Source: Sipunculus nudus
Taxonomy: Eukaryota; Annelida; Sipuncula; Golfingiida; Sipunculidae
NCBI GenBank assembly: GCA_026874595.1
Contig: CM049309.1
Coordinates: 54,040,079-54,104,078 of the forward strand
Direction: 5' to 3'
DNA length: 64,000 nucleotides
The notes beneath the pieces are model-generated. The model was not told the DNA's origin and ran no database searches. It saw nothing but the letters and a program-made list of their open reading frames with translations. Of the stretch, positions 23,701 to 36,060 are shown in pieces (the first letter of the stretch is position 1; each line of letters begins with the position of its first letter). The position numbers and the translations under genes are program-made.

Positions 23701-25410
23701 CTACTGGGGTAATTCATGCCCGAAGCGTTAGGGTAACCCGTATCCCCGATATAGCATAAAACCCGTATCCCGGGTATAGCACGTATCAATAATGACAAAC
23801 AATTACTGGAGTATTTCATGCCCGAAGGGTTAGGGTAACCCGTATCCTGGATATAGCATATATTAATAGTGACACACACTTACTGGAGTATTTCATGCCC
23901 GAAGGGTTAGGGTAACCCACATCCCGGATACAGCATATATTAATAATGACAAACACTTACAAGAGTATTTTATTCCCAAAGGGTTTGGGTAACCTGTAAC
24001 CCGGATATAGCATATATCAATAGTGACAAACACTTACTGGAGTATTTCATGCCCGAAGGGTTAGGGTAACCCCTATCCCGGATATAGCATATATTGATTG
24101 TGACATACACTTACAGGAGTATTTCATGCCCGAAGGGTTAGGGTAACCCGTATCCTGGATATAGCATATATTAATAGTGACAAACACTAACAGGAGTATT
24201 TCTTGCCCGAGATTTAGTGTAACCCGTATCCCGGATATAGCATATATTAATAGCGACAAACATTCGAGCTTTTCACGCCGCGTGGGTTACGGTAACCTGT
24301 GTCACGGATATAGCATATATGAATATTCACAAACACTAACTGGAGTATTTCATACCCGCTGGGCAACGTAGACCCGTTTACTGCATATAGCGTATATTAA
24401 TAGTGACAAATACTTACAGGAGTATTTCATGCCCGAGGGGTTAGGGTAACCCTTATCCTGGATACAGCATATATTAATAGCGACAAACATTCGAGCTTTT
24501 CACGCCGCGTGGGTTACGGTAACCTGTGTCACGGATATAGCATATATGAATAGTCACAAACACTAACTGGAGTATTACATACCCGCTGGGTAACGTAGAC
24601 TCGTTTACTGCATATAGCATATATGAATAGTCACAAACACTTACTGGAGCATTTCATACCCGATGGGTTACGTTAACCCGTATCCTGGATATAGCGTATA
24701 TTAATAGTGACAAATACTTACAGGAGGATTTCATGCCCGAAGGGTCAGGGTTACCCGTATCCCTGATATAGTATACATAATAGTGACAAACACTTACTGG
24801 AGTATTTCATGTCCGAAGGGTTAGGGTAACCCGTATACCGGATATAGCCTATATTAAAACTGACAAACACTTACTTGAGTATTTCATGCCCGAAGGGTTG
24901 GCGTAACCCGTATCCCGGATATAGCATATATTAATAGTGACACACACTTACTGGAGTATTTCATGCCCGAAGGGTTAGGGTAACCCGCATCCCGGATACA
25001 GCATATATTAATAATGACAAACACAAGAGTATTTTATTCCCAAAGGGTTTGAGTAACCCGTAACCCGGCAAATAGCATATATCAATAGTGACAAAGACTT
25101 ACTGGAGTATTTCATGCCCGAAGGGTTAGGGTAACCCCTATCCCGGATATAGCATATATTGATAGTGACAAACACTAACAGGGTAACCCGTATCCCCGAT
25201 ATAGCATAAAACCCGTATCCCGGGTATAGCACGTATCAATAATGACAAACACATACTGGAGCATTTCAAGCCTGAAGGGTTAGGGTAACCCGTATCCCGG
25301 ATATAGCATATATTAATAGTCACAAACACTTAATGGAGTATGTCATGCCCGAAGGGTTAGGGTAACCCGTATACCGGATATAGCATATATTAAAACTGAC
25401 AAACACTTAT
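17716..25410. repeat. Satellite 2 array, block 3, with higher-order repeats
   Basis: About 100 monomers of 77 bp by length. A higher-order unit of 2,971 bp repeats: the variant CCCGAATTTATAGC is at 18361 and 21332, and other landmarks shift by the same amount (18071 to 21042; 19259 to 22230; 20666 to 23637). Each unit is two related halves of about 1,564 and 1,407 bp (marker ATGCCGGAAGGG near 18109, 19673, 21080, 22644). From 24240 to 24660 a divergent variant with ACGCCGCGTGGGTTACGG appears twice. The serial ~80-residue frames on the - strand are satellite translation, not genes. Confidence 0.92.
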
Positions 25411-25565
25411 TTGATTTTATAAATGTTAAATTTTAACAATAACATCCGAAAATATTTCGGTTTATAATATACATGAAATAACTGATTTTTAAAATTCTAT
25501 TATTAAATTTATTCACGACAGCATTCAGGAATACAATTTCAAAGTATTTGCACTCGCATTTACAT
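25411..25565. other. AT-rich sequence after satellite 2
   Basis: Unique, no supported feature. Confidence 0.5.
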
Positions 25566-25904
25566 ACTTTGGAAGTGGTTTTGTTAGCGGGGTTTTAATT
25601 TTCGCCTTTTTAGCGGCAGGTACATTTGCGATAAAATCAGAACACGCGTAAATTCCATGCGATGGTTCGGCAAATTACACCGTTCTCGCCTGATACACAG
25701 TCATGTGGGCCTAGTAATCCCGCCATCGAGTTCGCTTTAGTTGAGGTTTCTTTAACCAGATTGTTAAAGAAGTCATATTGTCGTAAGACTTCCTAGCAAG
25801 TGATTTCTCGAGAAAGACCTCTTTCCTTTATAGTGATTCGTAGAAACAATTTTGAAACAATAAGGAGCTTTTTAAGACACCCATAGCCTTCCTATATAGC
25901 TTTG

Positions 25905-25920
25905 AAGTACGGCTGAGCTG
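25905..25920 (+). repeat. Target-site duplication, left, of L1/Tx1-type LINE
   Basis: AAGTACGGCTGAGCTG, perfectly repeated at 27231-27246. Confidence 0.9.
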
Positions 25921-27029
25921 CCATTAAAGGGCAGCAAATAATGTGGTTAAAAAGATATATAGACAGCTCAGAAAAGGACTGGAAATTTCTTTTAGATAGT
26001 TTTTGTGATAGATTTGGGGGAACAGAATTATTGTTACAATGTGATTATAGTCAAGAGTATTTGAAGGATAAAATGCCAGAATTTTATGTCCAATTATTTA
26101 TGAATTGGAAAGAGATTCGTTCATTGGATTTAATGAGCCCTATTGTTTGGAATAATTTAAGAATAACTAGAAAAAACAAACCTTTTTTCTCAAAAAGCTT
26201 ATACGAGTCTGGAATTATTTTCGTAAATGACATTTATCAAGAGAATGGTAAAAATATAAATTTTAAGTACTGGTTAAATCGAGGTGCTAAACCGTTAGAT
26301 TATATGATTTACAGAGCCATAGCAAGTCAGTGTAAAAGGACGTTTTGTCATATTGAATACCATAATGAAGACCAGTACAAGATATTAGATATTACCTCAG
26401 TTAAATGTAAAATAAAAAATGGTACTAGAGAGGTTAAAAATATTATATCAAAACAGGCATATGAATATTATGTTGGAAGAGTAAAAATAAATAGTGTTAT
26501 ATCTAAGGATAAATATGGATACCTGTATAATGTAAAAGAAGAAGAATGGAGCGTCCTTTATACAAATGGAAATTTGTGCAAAGATAAAAAAATTAGAGAA
26601 TTTCAGTATAAAATATTACATAGATACCTTTGCCTTAAAGGAAAACTTTATAAATATGGTGTATCAGATGATCCTTATTGTAGATATTGTAATAATGAGG
26701 TTGAAGATATTTCACATTTATTTTTTAATTGTGATTTTGTCCAGAGATTTTGGAATGAAATAAGAATTTATTATAATATTGCTGCAGAGATAATTACTGA
26801 AAAAAATGTAGTCTTAGGTATACCACATAAGGAAAGTAAGAAAGAAAACAAAATCCTTTTACATGGAAAATATTACATTTACAAGACAGAAAAAGCAAAT
26901 AAGTTAAATATTGATCAATTTAAAAATCATATGAATTATCAGCAAAAGATAGAATGTCCTCTGACCACTGAAAGAAACAATAAATTGCGTTTGATTTGGG
27001 ATTTAATAGAAAATAATGAAAGGAAGTAG
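25921..27029 (+). pseudogene. LINE-C ORF2 C-terminal fragment (zf-RVT)
   Basis: Uninterrupted frame of about 362 residues from Met at 25941, open back to the 5' truncation point (IKGQQIMWLKRYI), so the Met is not a true start. It is the region after the RT domain: FKYWLNRGAKPLDYMIYRAI, then FQYKILHRYLCLKGKLYKYG, followed by YCRYCNNEVEDISHLFFNC, the zf-RVT zinc-finger-like motif (C-x2-C-x8-H-x4-C) of L1/Tx1-type ORF2. Endonuclease and RT are missing, so it cannot mobilise itself. The strong AT bias differs from the satellites around it. Confidence 0.85.
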
Positions 27030-27230
27030 AGGAAGATGTTATCAATCCACATGGATATCTGTCATAAGATTATTACAATATTACTGTTTGTTTATGTATA
27101 ATCAATGTATTGTAATATATGTGATGTCTGAGTTTTTTTTTTTTTATTTTTGTTATGTGAACTGCACACTTTGGTGCTAGTTTGTTTGTATGTTTTTGTT
27201 TTGTCAATAAAAAAAAAAAAAAAAAAAAAA
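25921..27230 (+). mobile_element. 5'-truncated L1/Tx1-type LINE (LINE-C)
   Basis: 1.3 kb fragment on the + strand ending in AATAAA at about 27206 and a poly(A) run, between perfect 16-bp target duplications. Poly(A) tail, long duplication and 5' truncation are the marks of target-primed reverse transcription by an L1-group element. The open frame and perfect duplication suggest a recent insertion. Confidence 0.88.
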
Positions 27231-27246
27231 AAGTACGGCTGAGCTG

Positions 27247-28980
27247 AGAAAGACCAGCGACTGTTGTCAGTTCTGTTTGTTGTCCTGACATATACTTGGC
27301 TGCTTCTGGTTAGTATTATTGTAGATAATTTGTTAGGTGGGATGTAGGTTACTTCATAAACCTACCTGTTATTAATATCTTAATTTTTGAAACACCATTT
27401 ATTACCTTACGGATTTGCGCGAAAATCCTAAATGCGCCAATGCCATGAAATGACAAATGCGCGATAATACAGATACGGCAAATTAACCACTTCCACAGTC
27501 ATATCTTTTTCCTTGTATTTGTGTTTGTATTTATTTTCATACTTGAAATATTGTTTTTTTTTATTCATAATCAAATACAATTATACAGTCTTTACTAATT
27601 GCTCTTTTTTTTCTTCAGTTTCAGTCCTACGATATTGTGGATCTTTTCGGCTATACCAATTTCACTATTTTTATTAATGATCATAAGTACCCTGTTTTAA
27701 GGCTGTCATTAAAAAAAATGTGTGTTCACTTATGAATACTGTCACACCACTGTCCATAATCTAAACATAGCACGACACTTATGACAATTTTTAACATTAT
27801 ACACATTATAATGAGAACACATCTGCTTTCTTTATTTTATGTTATTTGCATAACTTTCCATTTTTTAACACGTATCAGGCCAAAAAAGTAATCCAGCTAT
27901 GTAACTAATACAGGTGTTAAAAATAACCTAATGATCAAAACAGGGAGCAATTATACAAGGAGGAAACTGGAGTTGGCATTGTTTAATTTTATTAATTGAA
28001 GTCAACGTTAAGGAACCAGTAATATACATTCTGATTTTTTAGCCAGTATCATGTACCATCTGCTACAGACAGGAGGCTTAATTCCATTGGTCAAACATAT
28101 TCGCATCTTCAATTAGCACTTGTCGGAGTAAAATTTTATATTTTGCACATATTTTTATATTTTTTTAAATTTTGTAATAAATATTAATCAACAAATTAAA
28201 CACCCGGTTCAGACCTGGATATTTATTAAATTAAAATTTCTTTCCATTCATATTTCTTAGACTCTTTATTTTAAAACAATTATTTTTAATCATTTGTTTA
28301 ATTCGACATTTCTGGCCACAATTACTACTACTGCAGGGGGTGGACAGATAGGTCCAGCTGGAACCACACGAGAGCTGCCTGGCTGTATTGAGGCCATGCT
28401 TCAAGCAAGCATAATTGGCCTGAAAGGTCCATAAGGGGATATACACATTGCCTTCAGTATAGCCTTGGTGTGACAAGGTCTCATTACAACTGTAATAAAA
28501 GCTACAATTTATGGTGAATTCCTTTCCTTTTTTACAAAGTAGTAGCTGACAACCTTACGTGTGCATGATATGCTATTAAATTTACTGTGCTTACAGCGAA
28601 AAACGGGCCATGACCACATTTGGGCATAATTTGTGGTTTAAATATAATTTTATATTTATATGGATAATTTATTATTTTAAATATTCATACCTCATTTACA
28701 ATTCAATCTTGATTCATTGTAGTTTATCCCTGATTACAACAGTCTCTACCCTCAGCAATTTTTTGGTTCAGTGGGAAAATATACTTTTGGATTTATTAAA
28801 GGTGCATTTCTTCAGCCCATATCTTCAACTTATATGCAATACTGACCCTGTTTTTGTGTGTTCATAGGAAATGTATGAAGCAATATCCATTTATCTACGA
28901 TCAACCTCACAAAAGTGGTTCTGATTTTAGGCAGTCTTGAGGCGTAACAATGGGTTCTCAATGGAAAACGGAGGGGTTTC
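27247..28980. other. Unique AT-rich interval before satellite 3
   Basis: Holds the right end of the TIR element (to 27499), then AT-rich sequence with no recognised repeat. One possible exon on the - strand is listed separately; a + strand frame at 28610-28867 has no recognisable domain. Confidence 0.5.
28231..28477 (-). CDS. Possible cysteine-rich terminal exon
   Basis: On the - strand a T-rich stretch ending TTATTACAG resembles a splice acceptor (about 28485-28493). The frame after it opens CNETLSHQGYTEGNVY and runs to a stop at 28231. It has cysteines in QANYACLKHG, LSCGSSW, TPCSSSNCGQKC and KNNCFK. I do not recognise the family. It could be the last exon of a secreted protein gene caught here, or chance. 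No partner exon is visible. Confidence 0.22.
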
Positions 28981-28989
28981 CTTAATATC

Positions 28990-31900
28990 TAAAAGGAAGA
29001 AAGTCAGCTTGCGATTCATGGGGGCCTCTTCGCTGGCCGCTCTCATATCAACTCCCCCTGGCGGCAGTCTTGGCAACTTTTAAGGTAGCAAATAGCTGCT
29101 ATTTGCGCGTGCGATTCATGGGGGCCCCTCTGGCAGCCCGCTCTTTGTCCACTCCCCCTGGCGGCAGTCTTGACAACTTTTAAGGTAGCAAATAGCTGCT
29201 ATTTGCGCTTGCGACTCATGGGGGCCTCTCTGTCTGGCCGCTCTCATATCCACTCCCCCCTGGCGCCAGTCTTGGCACCTTTGAAGGAAGCAAATAGCTG
29301 CTATTTGCGCTTGCGATTCATGGGGCCTACTCTGGCCGCACGCTCTGTGTCCACCCCTCCTGGCGGCAGTCTTGACACTTTTTATGGTAGCAAATAGCTG
29401 CTATTTGCGCTTGAGACTTATGGGGGCCTCTCTGTCAGGCTGTTCTCATTTCCACTCCCCCTGGCGGCAGTCTTGGCAACTGTTAAGGTAGCAAATAGCT
29501 GCTATTTGCGCGTGCGATTCATGGGGCCCCCTCTGGCCGCTGTCATATCCACTCCCACTGGCTGCAGCCTTGGCAACTTTTAAGGTAGCAAATAGCTGCT
29601 ATTTGCGCTTGCGATTCATGGGGGCCTCTTCGCTGGCCGCTCTCATATCAACTCCCCCTGGCGGCAGTCTTGGCAACTTTTAAGGTAGCAAATAGCTGCT
29701 ATTTGCGCGTGCGATTCATGGGGGCCCCTCTGGCAGCCGGCTCTGTCCACTCCCCCTGGCGGCAGTCTTGACAACTTTTAAGGTAGCAAATAGCTGCTAT
29801 TTGCGCTTGCGACTCATGGGGGCCTCTCTGTCTGGCCGCTCTCTGTCCACTCCCCCTGGCGGCAGTCTTGGCAACTGTTAAGGTAGCAAATAGCTGCTAT
29901 TTGCGCGTGCGATTCGTGGGGCCCCCTCTGGCAACCCCCTCTGTGTCCACTCCCCCTGGCTGCAGTCTTGACAACTTTTAAGGTAGCAAATAGCTGCTAT
30001 TTGCGCTTGCGACTCATGGGGGCCTCTCTGTCTGGCCGCTGTCATATCCACTCCCCCTGGCGGCAGTCTTGGCACCTTTTAAGGTAGCAAATAGCTGCTA
30101 TTTGCGCTTGCGATTCATGGGGGCCTCTTCGCTGGCCGCTCTCATATCAACTCCCCCTGGCGGCAGTCTTGGCAACTTTTAAGGTAACAAATAGCTGCTA
30201 TTTGCGCGTGCGATTCATGGGGGCCCCTCTGGCAGCCCGCTCTTTGTCCACTCCCCCTGGCGGCAGTCTTGACAACTTTTAAGGTAGCAAATAGCTGCTA
30301 TTTGCGCTTGCGACTCATGGGGGCCACTCTGTCTGGCCGCTCTCATATCCACTCCCCCTGGCGCCCGTCTTGGCACCTTTGAAGGAAGCAAATAGCTGCT
30401 ATTTGCGCTTGCGATTCATGGGGCCTACTCTGGCCGCCCGCTCTGTGTCCACCCAACCTGGCGGCAGTCTTGACACTTTTTATGGTAGCAAATAGCTGCT
30501 ATTTGCGCTTGAGACTTATGGAGGCCTCTCTGTCAGGCTGTTCTCATTTCCACTCCCCCTGGTGGCAGTCTTGGCAACTGTTAAGGTAGCAAATAGCTGC
30601 TATTTGCGCTTGCGATTCATGGGGCCCCCTCTGGCCGCTGTCATATCCACTCCCCCTGGCTGCAGTCTTGGCAACTTTTAAGGTAGCAAATAGCTGCTAT
30701 TTGCGCTTGCGATTCATGGGGGCCTCTTCGCTGGCCGCTCTCATATCAACTCCCCCTGGCGGCAGTCTTGGCAACTTTTAAGGTAGCAAATAGCTGCTAT
30801 TTGCGTGTGCGATTCATGGGGGCCCCTCTGGCAGCCCGCTCTGTGTCCACTCCCCCTGGCGGCAGTCTTGACAACTTTTAAGGTAGCAAATAGCTGCTAT
30901 TTTCGCTTGCGACTCATGGGGGCTCTCTGTCTGGCCGCTCTCTGTCCACTCTCCCTGGCGGCAGTCTTGGCAACTGTTAAGGTAGGAAATAGCTGCTATT
31001 TGCGCGTGCGATTCGTGGGGCCCCCTCTGGCAACCCCCTCTGTGTCCACTCCCCCTGGCTGCAGTCTTGACAACTTTTAAGGTAGCAAATAGCTGCTATT
31101 TGCGCTTGCGACTCATGGGGGCCTCTTCGCTGGCCGCTCTCATATCAACTCCCCCTGGCGGCAGACTTGGCAACTTTTAAGGTAGCAAATAGCTGCTATT
31201 TGCGCGTGCGATTCATGGGGCCCCCTCTGGCAGCCGGCTCTGTCCACTCCCCCTGGCGGCAGTCTTGACAACTTTTAAGGTAGCAAATAGCTGCTATTTG
31301 CGCTTGCGACTCATGGGGACTCTCTGTCTGGCCGCTCTCTGTCCACTCCCCCTGGCGGCAGTCTTGGCAACTGTGAAGGTAGCAAATAGCTGCTATTTTC
31401 GCGTGCGATTCGTGGGGCCCCCTCTGGCAACCCCCTCTGTGTCCACTCCCCCTGGCTGCAGTCTTGACAACTTTTAAGGTAGCAAATAGCTGCTATTTGC
31501 GCTTGCGACTCATGGGGGCCTCTTCGCTGGCCGCTCTCATATCAACTCCCCCTGGCGGCAGTCTTGGAAACTTTTAAGATAGCAAAAAGCTGCTATTTGC
31601 GCTTGCGATTCATGGGGGCCTCTTCGCTGGCCGCTCTCAGATCCACTCCCCCTGGCAGCAGTCTTGGCAACTTTTAAGGTAGCAAATAGCTGCTATTTGC
31701 GCGTGCGATTCATGGGGGCCCCTCTGGCAGCCCGCTCTGTGTTCACTCCCCCTGGCGGCAGTCTTGACAACTTTTAAGGTAGCAAATAGCTGCTATTTGC
31801 GCTTGCGACTCATGGGGGCCTCTCTGTCTGGCCGCTCTCTGTCCACTCCCCCTGGCGGCAGTCTTGGCAACTGTTAACGTAGCAAATAGCTGCTATTTGC

Positions 31901-34690
31901 GCGTGCGATTCGTAGGGCCCCCTCTGGCAACCCGCTCTGTGTCCACTCCCCCTGGCGGCAGTCTTGACAACTTTTAAGGTAGCAAATAGCTGCTATTTGC
32001 GCTTGCGACTCATGGGGCCTCTCTGTCTGGCCGCTGTCATATCCACTCCCCCTGGCGGCAGTCTTGGCAACTTTCAAGGTAGCAAATAGCTGCAATTTGC
32101 GCTTGCGACTCATGGGGGCTCTCTGTCTGGCCGCTCTCTGTCCACTCTCCCTGGCGGCAGTCTTGGCAACTGTTAAGGTAGGAAATAGCTGCTATTTGCG
32201 CTTGCGATTCATGGGGGCCTCTTCGCTGGCCGCTCTCATATCAACTCCCCCTGGCGGCAGTCTTTGCAACTTTTAAGGTAGCAAATAGCTGCTATTTACG
32301 CGTGCGATTCATGGGGGCCCCTCTGGCAGCCCGCTCTGTGTCCACTCCCCCTGGCGGCAGTCTTGACAACTTTTAAGGTAGCAAATAGCTGCTATTTGCG
32401 CTTGCGACTCATGGGGGCCTCTCTCTCTGGCCGCTCTCTGTTCACTCCCCCTGGCGGCAGTCTTGGCAACTGTTAAGGTAGCAAATAGCTGCTATTTGCG
32501 CGTGCGATTCGTGGGGCCCCCTCTGGCAACCCGCTCTGTGTCCACTCCCCCTGGCGGCAGTCTTGGCAACTGTTAAGGTAGCAAATAGCTGCTATTTGCG
32601 CGTGCGATTCATGGGGCCCCCTCTGGCCGCTGTCATATCCACTCCCCCTGGCGGCAGTCTTGGCAACTTTTAAGGTAGCAAATAGCTGCTATTTGCGCTT
32701 GCGATTCATGGGGGCCTCTTCACTGGCCGCTCTCATATCAACTCCCCCTGGCGGCAGTCTTGGCAACTTTTAAGGTAGCAAATAGCTGCTATTTGCGCGT
32801 GCTATTCATGGGGGCCCCTCTGGCAGCCGGCTCTGTCCACTCCCCCTGGCGGCAGTCTTGACAACTTTTAAGGTAGCAAATAGCTGCTATTTGCGCTTGC
32901 GACTCATGGGGGCCTCTCTGTCTGGCCGCTCTCTGTCCACTCCCCCTGGCGGCAGTCTTGGCAACTGTTAAGGTAGCAAATAGCTGCTATTTGCGCGTGC
33001 GATTCGTGGGGCCCCCTCTGGCAACCCGCTCTGTGTCCACTCCCCCTGGCTGCAGTCTTGACAACTTTTAAGGTAGCAAATAGCTGCTATTTGCGCTTGC
33101 GATTCATGGGGGCCTCTCTGTCTGGTCGCTCTCTGTCCACTCCCCCTGGCGGCAGTCTTGGCAACTTTTAAGGTAGCAAATAGCTGCTATTTGCGCTTGG
33201 GACTCATGTGGGCCTCTCTGTCTGGCCGCTGTCATATCCACTCCCCCTGGCGGCAGTCTTGGCAACTTTTAAGGTAGCAAATAGCTGCTATTTGCGCTTG
33301 CGATTCATGGGGGCCTATTCGCTGGCCGCTATCATATCAACTCCCCTGGCGGCAGTCTTGGCAACTTTTAAGGTAACAAATAGCTGCTATTTGCGCGTGC
33401 GATTCATGGGGGCCCCTCTGGCAGCCCGCTCTTTGTCCACTCCCCCTGGCGGCAGTCTTGACACTTTTATGGTAGCAAATAGCTGCTATTTGCGCTTGCG
33501 ACTCATGGTGGCCTCTCTGTCAGGCCGCCCTCATAACCACTCCCCCTGGCGGCAGTCTTGGCACGTTTAACGGTAGCAAATAGCTGCTATTTGCGCGTTA
33601 TAATTATGGGGCCCCCAGCCTCTGGCAGCCCGCTCTGATTTCTACTCCCCCTGGCGGCAGTCTTGACAACTTTTAAGGTAGCAAATAGCTGCTATTTGCG
33701 CGTGCGATTCATGGGGCCCCCTCGGCTTCTGGCAGCCCGCTCTGATATCTACTCCCCCTGTCGGCAGTCTTGACACTTTTATGGTAGCAAATAGCTGCTA
33801 TTTGCGCTTGTAACTCATGGGGGCCACCCTGTCAGGCCGCTCTCATAACCACTCCCCCTGGCGACAGTCTTGGCACATTTAAAGGTAGCAAATAGCTGCT
33901 ATTTGCGCGTGCGATTCATGGGGCCCCTTCGGCCTCTGGCAGCCCGCTCTGATATCTACTCCCCCTGGCGGCAGTCTTGACACTTTTATGGTAGCAAATA
34001 GCTGCTATTTGCGCTTGCGACTCATGGGGGCCTCTCTGGCAGGCCGCTCTCATAACCACTCCCCCTGGCGGCAGTCTTGGTATGTTTAAAGGTAGCAAAT
34101 AGCTACTATTTGCGCGTTTAAATTATGGGGCCCCCCTCGGCCTCTGGCAGCCCGCTCTGATATCTACTCCCCCTGGCGGCAGTCTTGACACTTTTAAGGT
34201 AGCAAATAGCTGCTATTTGCCCTTGCGACTCATGGGGGCCTCTCTGTCAGGCCACTCTCATAACCACTCCCCCTGGCGACAGTCTTGGCACATTTTAAGG
34301 TAGCAAATAGCTGCTATTTGCGCGTGCGATTCATGGGGCCCCCTCGGCCTCTGGCAGCCCGCTCTGATATCTACTCCCCCTGGCGGCAGTCTTGACACTT
34401 TTAAGGTAGCAAATAGCTGCTATTTGCGCTTGCGACTCATGGAGGCCTCCCCGTCAGGCCACTCTCATAACCACTCCCCCTGGCGGCAGTCTTGGCACAT
34501 TTTAAAGTAGCAAATAGCTGCTATTTTCGCGTGCGATTCATGGGGCACCCTCTGGCAGCCCTCTCTGCGTCCACTCCTCCTGGCGGCAGTTTTGACACTT
34601 TTTATGGTAGCAAGTAGCTGCTATTTGCGCTTGAGACTCATGGGGGCCCCTCTGTCTGTCCAGTCTCATGTCCGCTCCCCCTGGCGGCAG
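28990..34690. repeat. Satellite 3, first section (100-bp monomers)
   Basis: Monomers of about 100 bp, each with the palindrome GCAAATAGCTGCTATTTGC (first full copy 29088-29106; next at 29188). Two flank types alternate: CGCTTGCGACTCATGGGGG and CGCGTGCGATTCATGGGGC, so the array is partly dimeric. Between palindromes lies CACTCCCCCTGGCGGCAGTC. From about 33590 the dimers change to a variant with CTCGGCCTCTGGCAGCC. Clustered short frames are satellite translation. Confidence 0.93.
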
Positions 34691-36060
34691 TCTTAACTCT
34701 CAATGCGATGCTACCAGAAATTTTAACCCCTCCTAAATTTTTTAGGAACTCAAATAGCTGCTATTTGCGCGTACGATTCATAGGGCCCCTCTGTCTGCCC
34801 GCTCTCATGTACACTCCCCCTGGCGGCAGTCTTAACACTCAATGCGATGCTACTATTATTTTACTCCCTCCTAATTTTTTAAGGTAGCAAATAGCTGCTA
34901 TTTGCGCGTGCGATTCATTTGGGCCCCTGTGGCAGGCTTTGAGATCTCCACTCCCCCTGGTGGCAATCTTAACTCTCAATGCGATGCTACCAAAAATTTT
35001 ACCCCCTCCTAAATTTTTAGGGTAGCAAATAGCTGCTATTTGCGCGTGCGATTCATAGGGCCCCTGTGGCAGTCCTGTCTCTTGTCCACTCCCTCTGGCG
35101 GCAATCTAAACTCTCAATGCGATGCTACCAGAAATTTAACCCCCTCCTAAATTTTTTAGGGTAGCAAATAGCTGCTATTTGCGCGTGCGATTTATGGGGC
35201 CCTTCTGTCTGCCCGCTCTCATGTACACTCCCCCTGGCGGCAGTCTTAACACTCAATGCGATCCTACTACATATTTAACCCCTCCTAAATTTTTTAAGGT
35301 AGCAAATAGCTGCTATTTGCGCGTGCGATTCATGGGGCCCCTGTGGTAGTCCTGTCTCTAGTCCACTCCCCCTGGCGGCACTGAGGTCCACTCCCCCTGG
35401 CGGCAATCTTAACTCTCAATGCGATGCTCCCAGAAATTTTACACCCTCCTAAATTTTTTAGGGTCGCAAATAGCTGCTATTTGCGCTTGCGATTCATGGG
35501 GCCCCTCTGTCTGCCCGATCTCATGTACACTCCCCCTGGCGGCAGTCTTAACTCAATGCGATGCTACTATATATTTAACCCCTCCTAAATTTTTTAGGGT
35601 AGCAAATAGCTGCTATTTGCGGGTGCGATTCATGGGGCCCCTGTGGTTGTCCTGTCTCTAGTCCACTCCCCCTGGCGGCAATCTTAACTCTCAATGCGAT
35701 GCTACCAGAAATTTACCCCTCCTAATTTTTTTAGGGGTCGCAAATAGCTGCTATTTGCGCTTGCGATTCTTGGGGCCCCTCTGTCTGCCCGCTCTCATGT
35801 ACACTCCCCCTGGCGGCAGTCTTAACACTCAATGCGATGCTACTATATATTGAACCCCTGCTAAATTTTTTAGGGTAGCAAATAGCAGCTATTTGCGAGT
35901 GCGATTCATGGGGGCCCCTCTGCCTGCCCGCACTCATGTCCACTCCCCCTGGCGGCAGTCATAACGCTCAATGCAATGCTACTATAAATTTTACCCCCTC
36001 CTAATTTTTTAGGGTAGCAAATAGCTGCTATTTGCGCGTGCGATTATGGGGGCCCCTCTG
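34691..36060. repeat. Satellite 3, long-monomer section (~138 bp)
   Basis: The monomer grows to about 138 bp (palindrome-proximal GGTAGCAA at about 34882, 35021, 35160, 35298). The added part reads CTCAATGCGATGCTACCAG and CCCCTCCTAAATTTTTTAGG and replaces the short GACAACTTTTAA link. One copy (near 35880) has the palindrome centre inverted, GCAAATAGCAGCTATTTGC. Confidence 0.9.

Larger units (their letters stand above)
25566..27499. mobile_element. TIR element (MITE-like) hosting an L1-type insertion
   Basis: The left end ACTTTGGAAGTGGTT and the right end, read on the other strand, ACTGTGGAAGTGGTT match 14 of 15 bases. CAT flanks both sides (25563-25565, 27500-27502) as a possible 3-bp target duplication. 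Without the inner LINE it is about 0.6 kb and has no coding capacity. Superfamily not assigned. Confidence 0.5.

Noticed and set aside
19259-25329. Serial ~80-residue - strand frames with TGYPNPSGMKYSS-like repeats
   Set aside because: They are translations of the 77-bp satellite; the protein period follows the DNA monomer, and stops appear wherever a monomer length varies.
7081-25410. Interstitial telomere
   Set aside because: Only one GGGTTAGGG word occurs per 77-bp monomer; there is no run of consecutive telomere hexamers.
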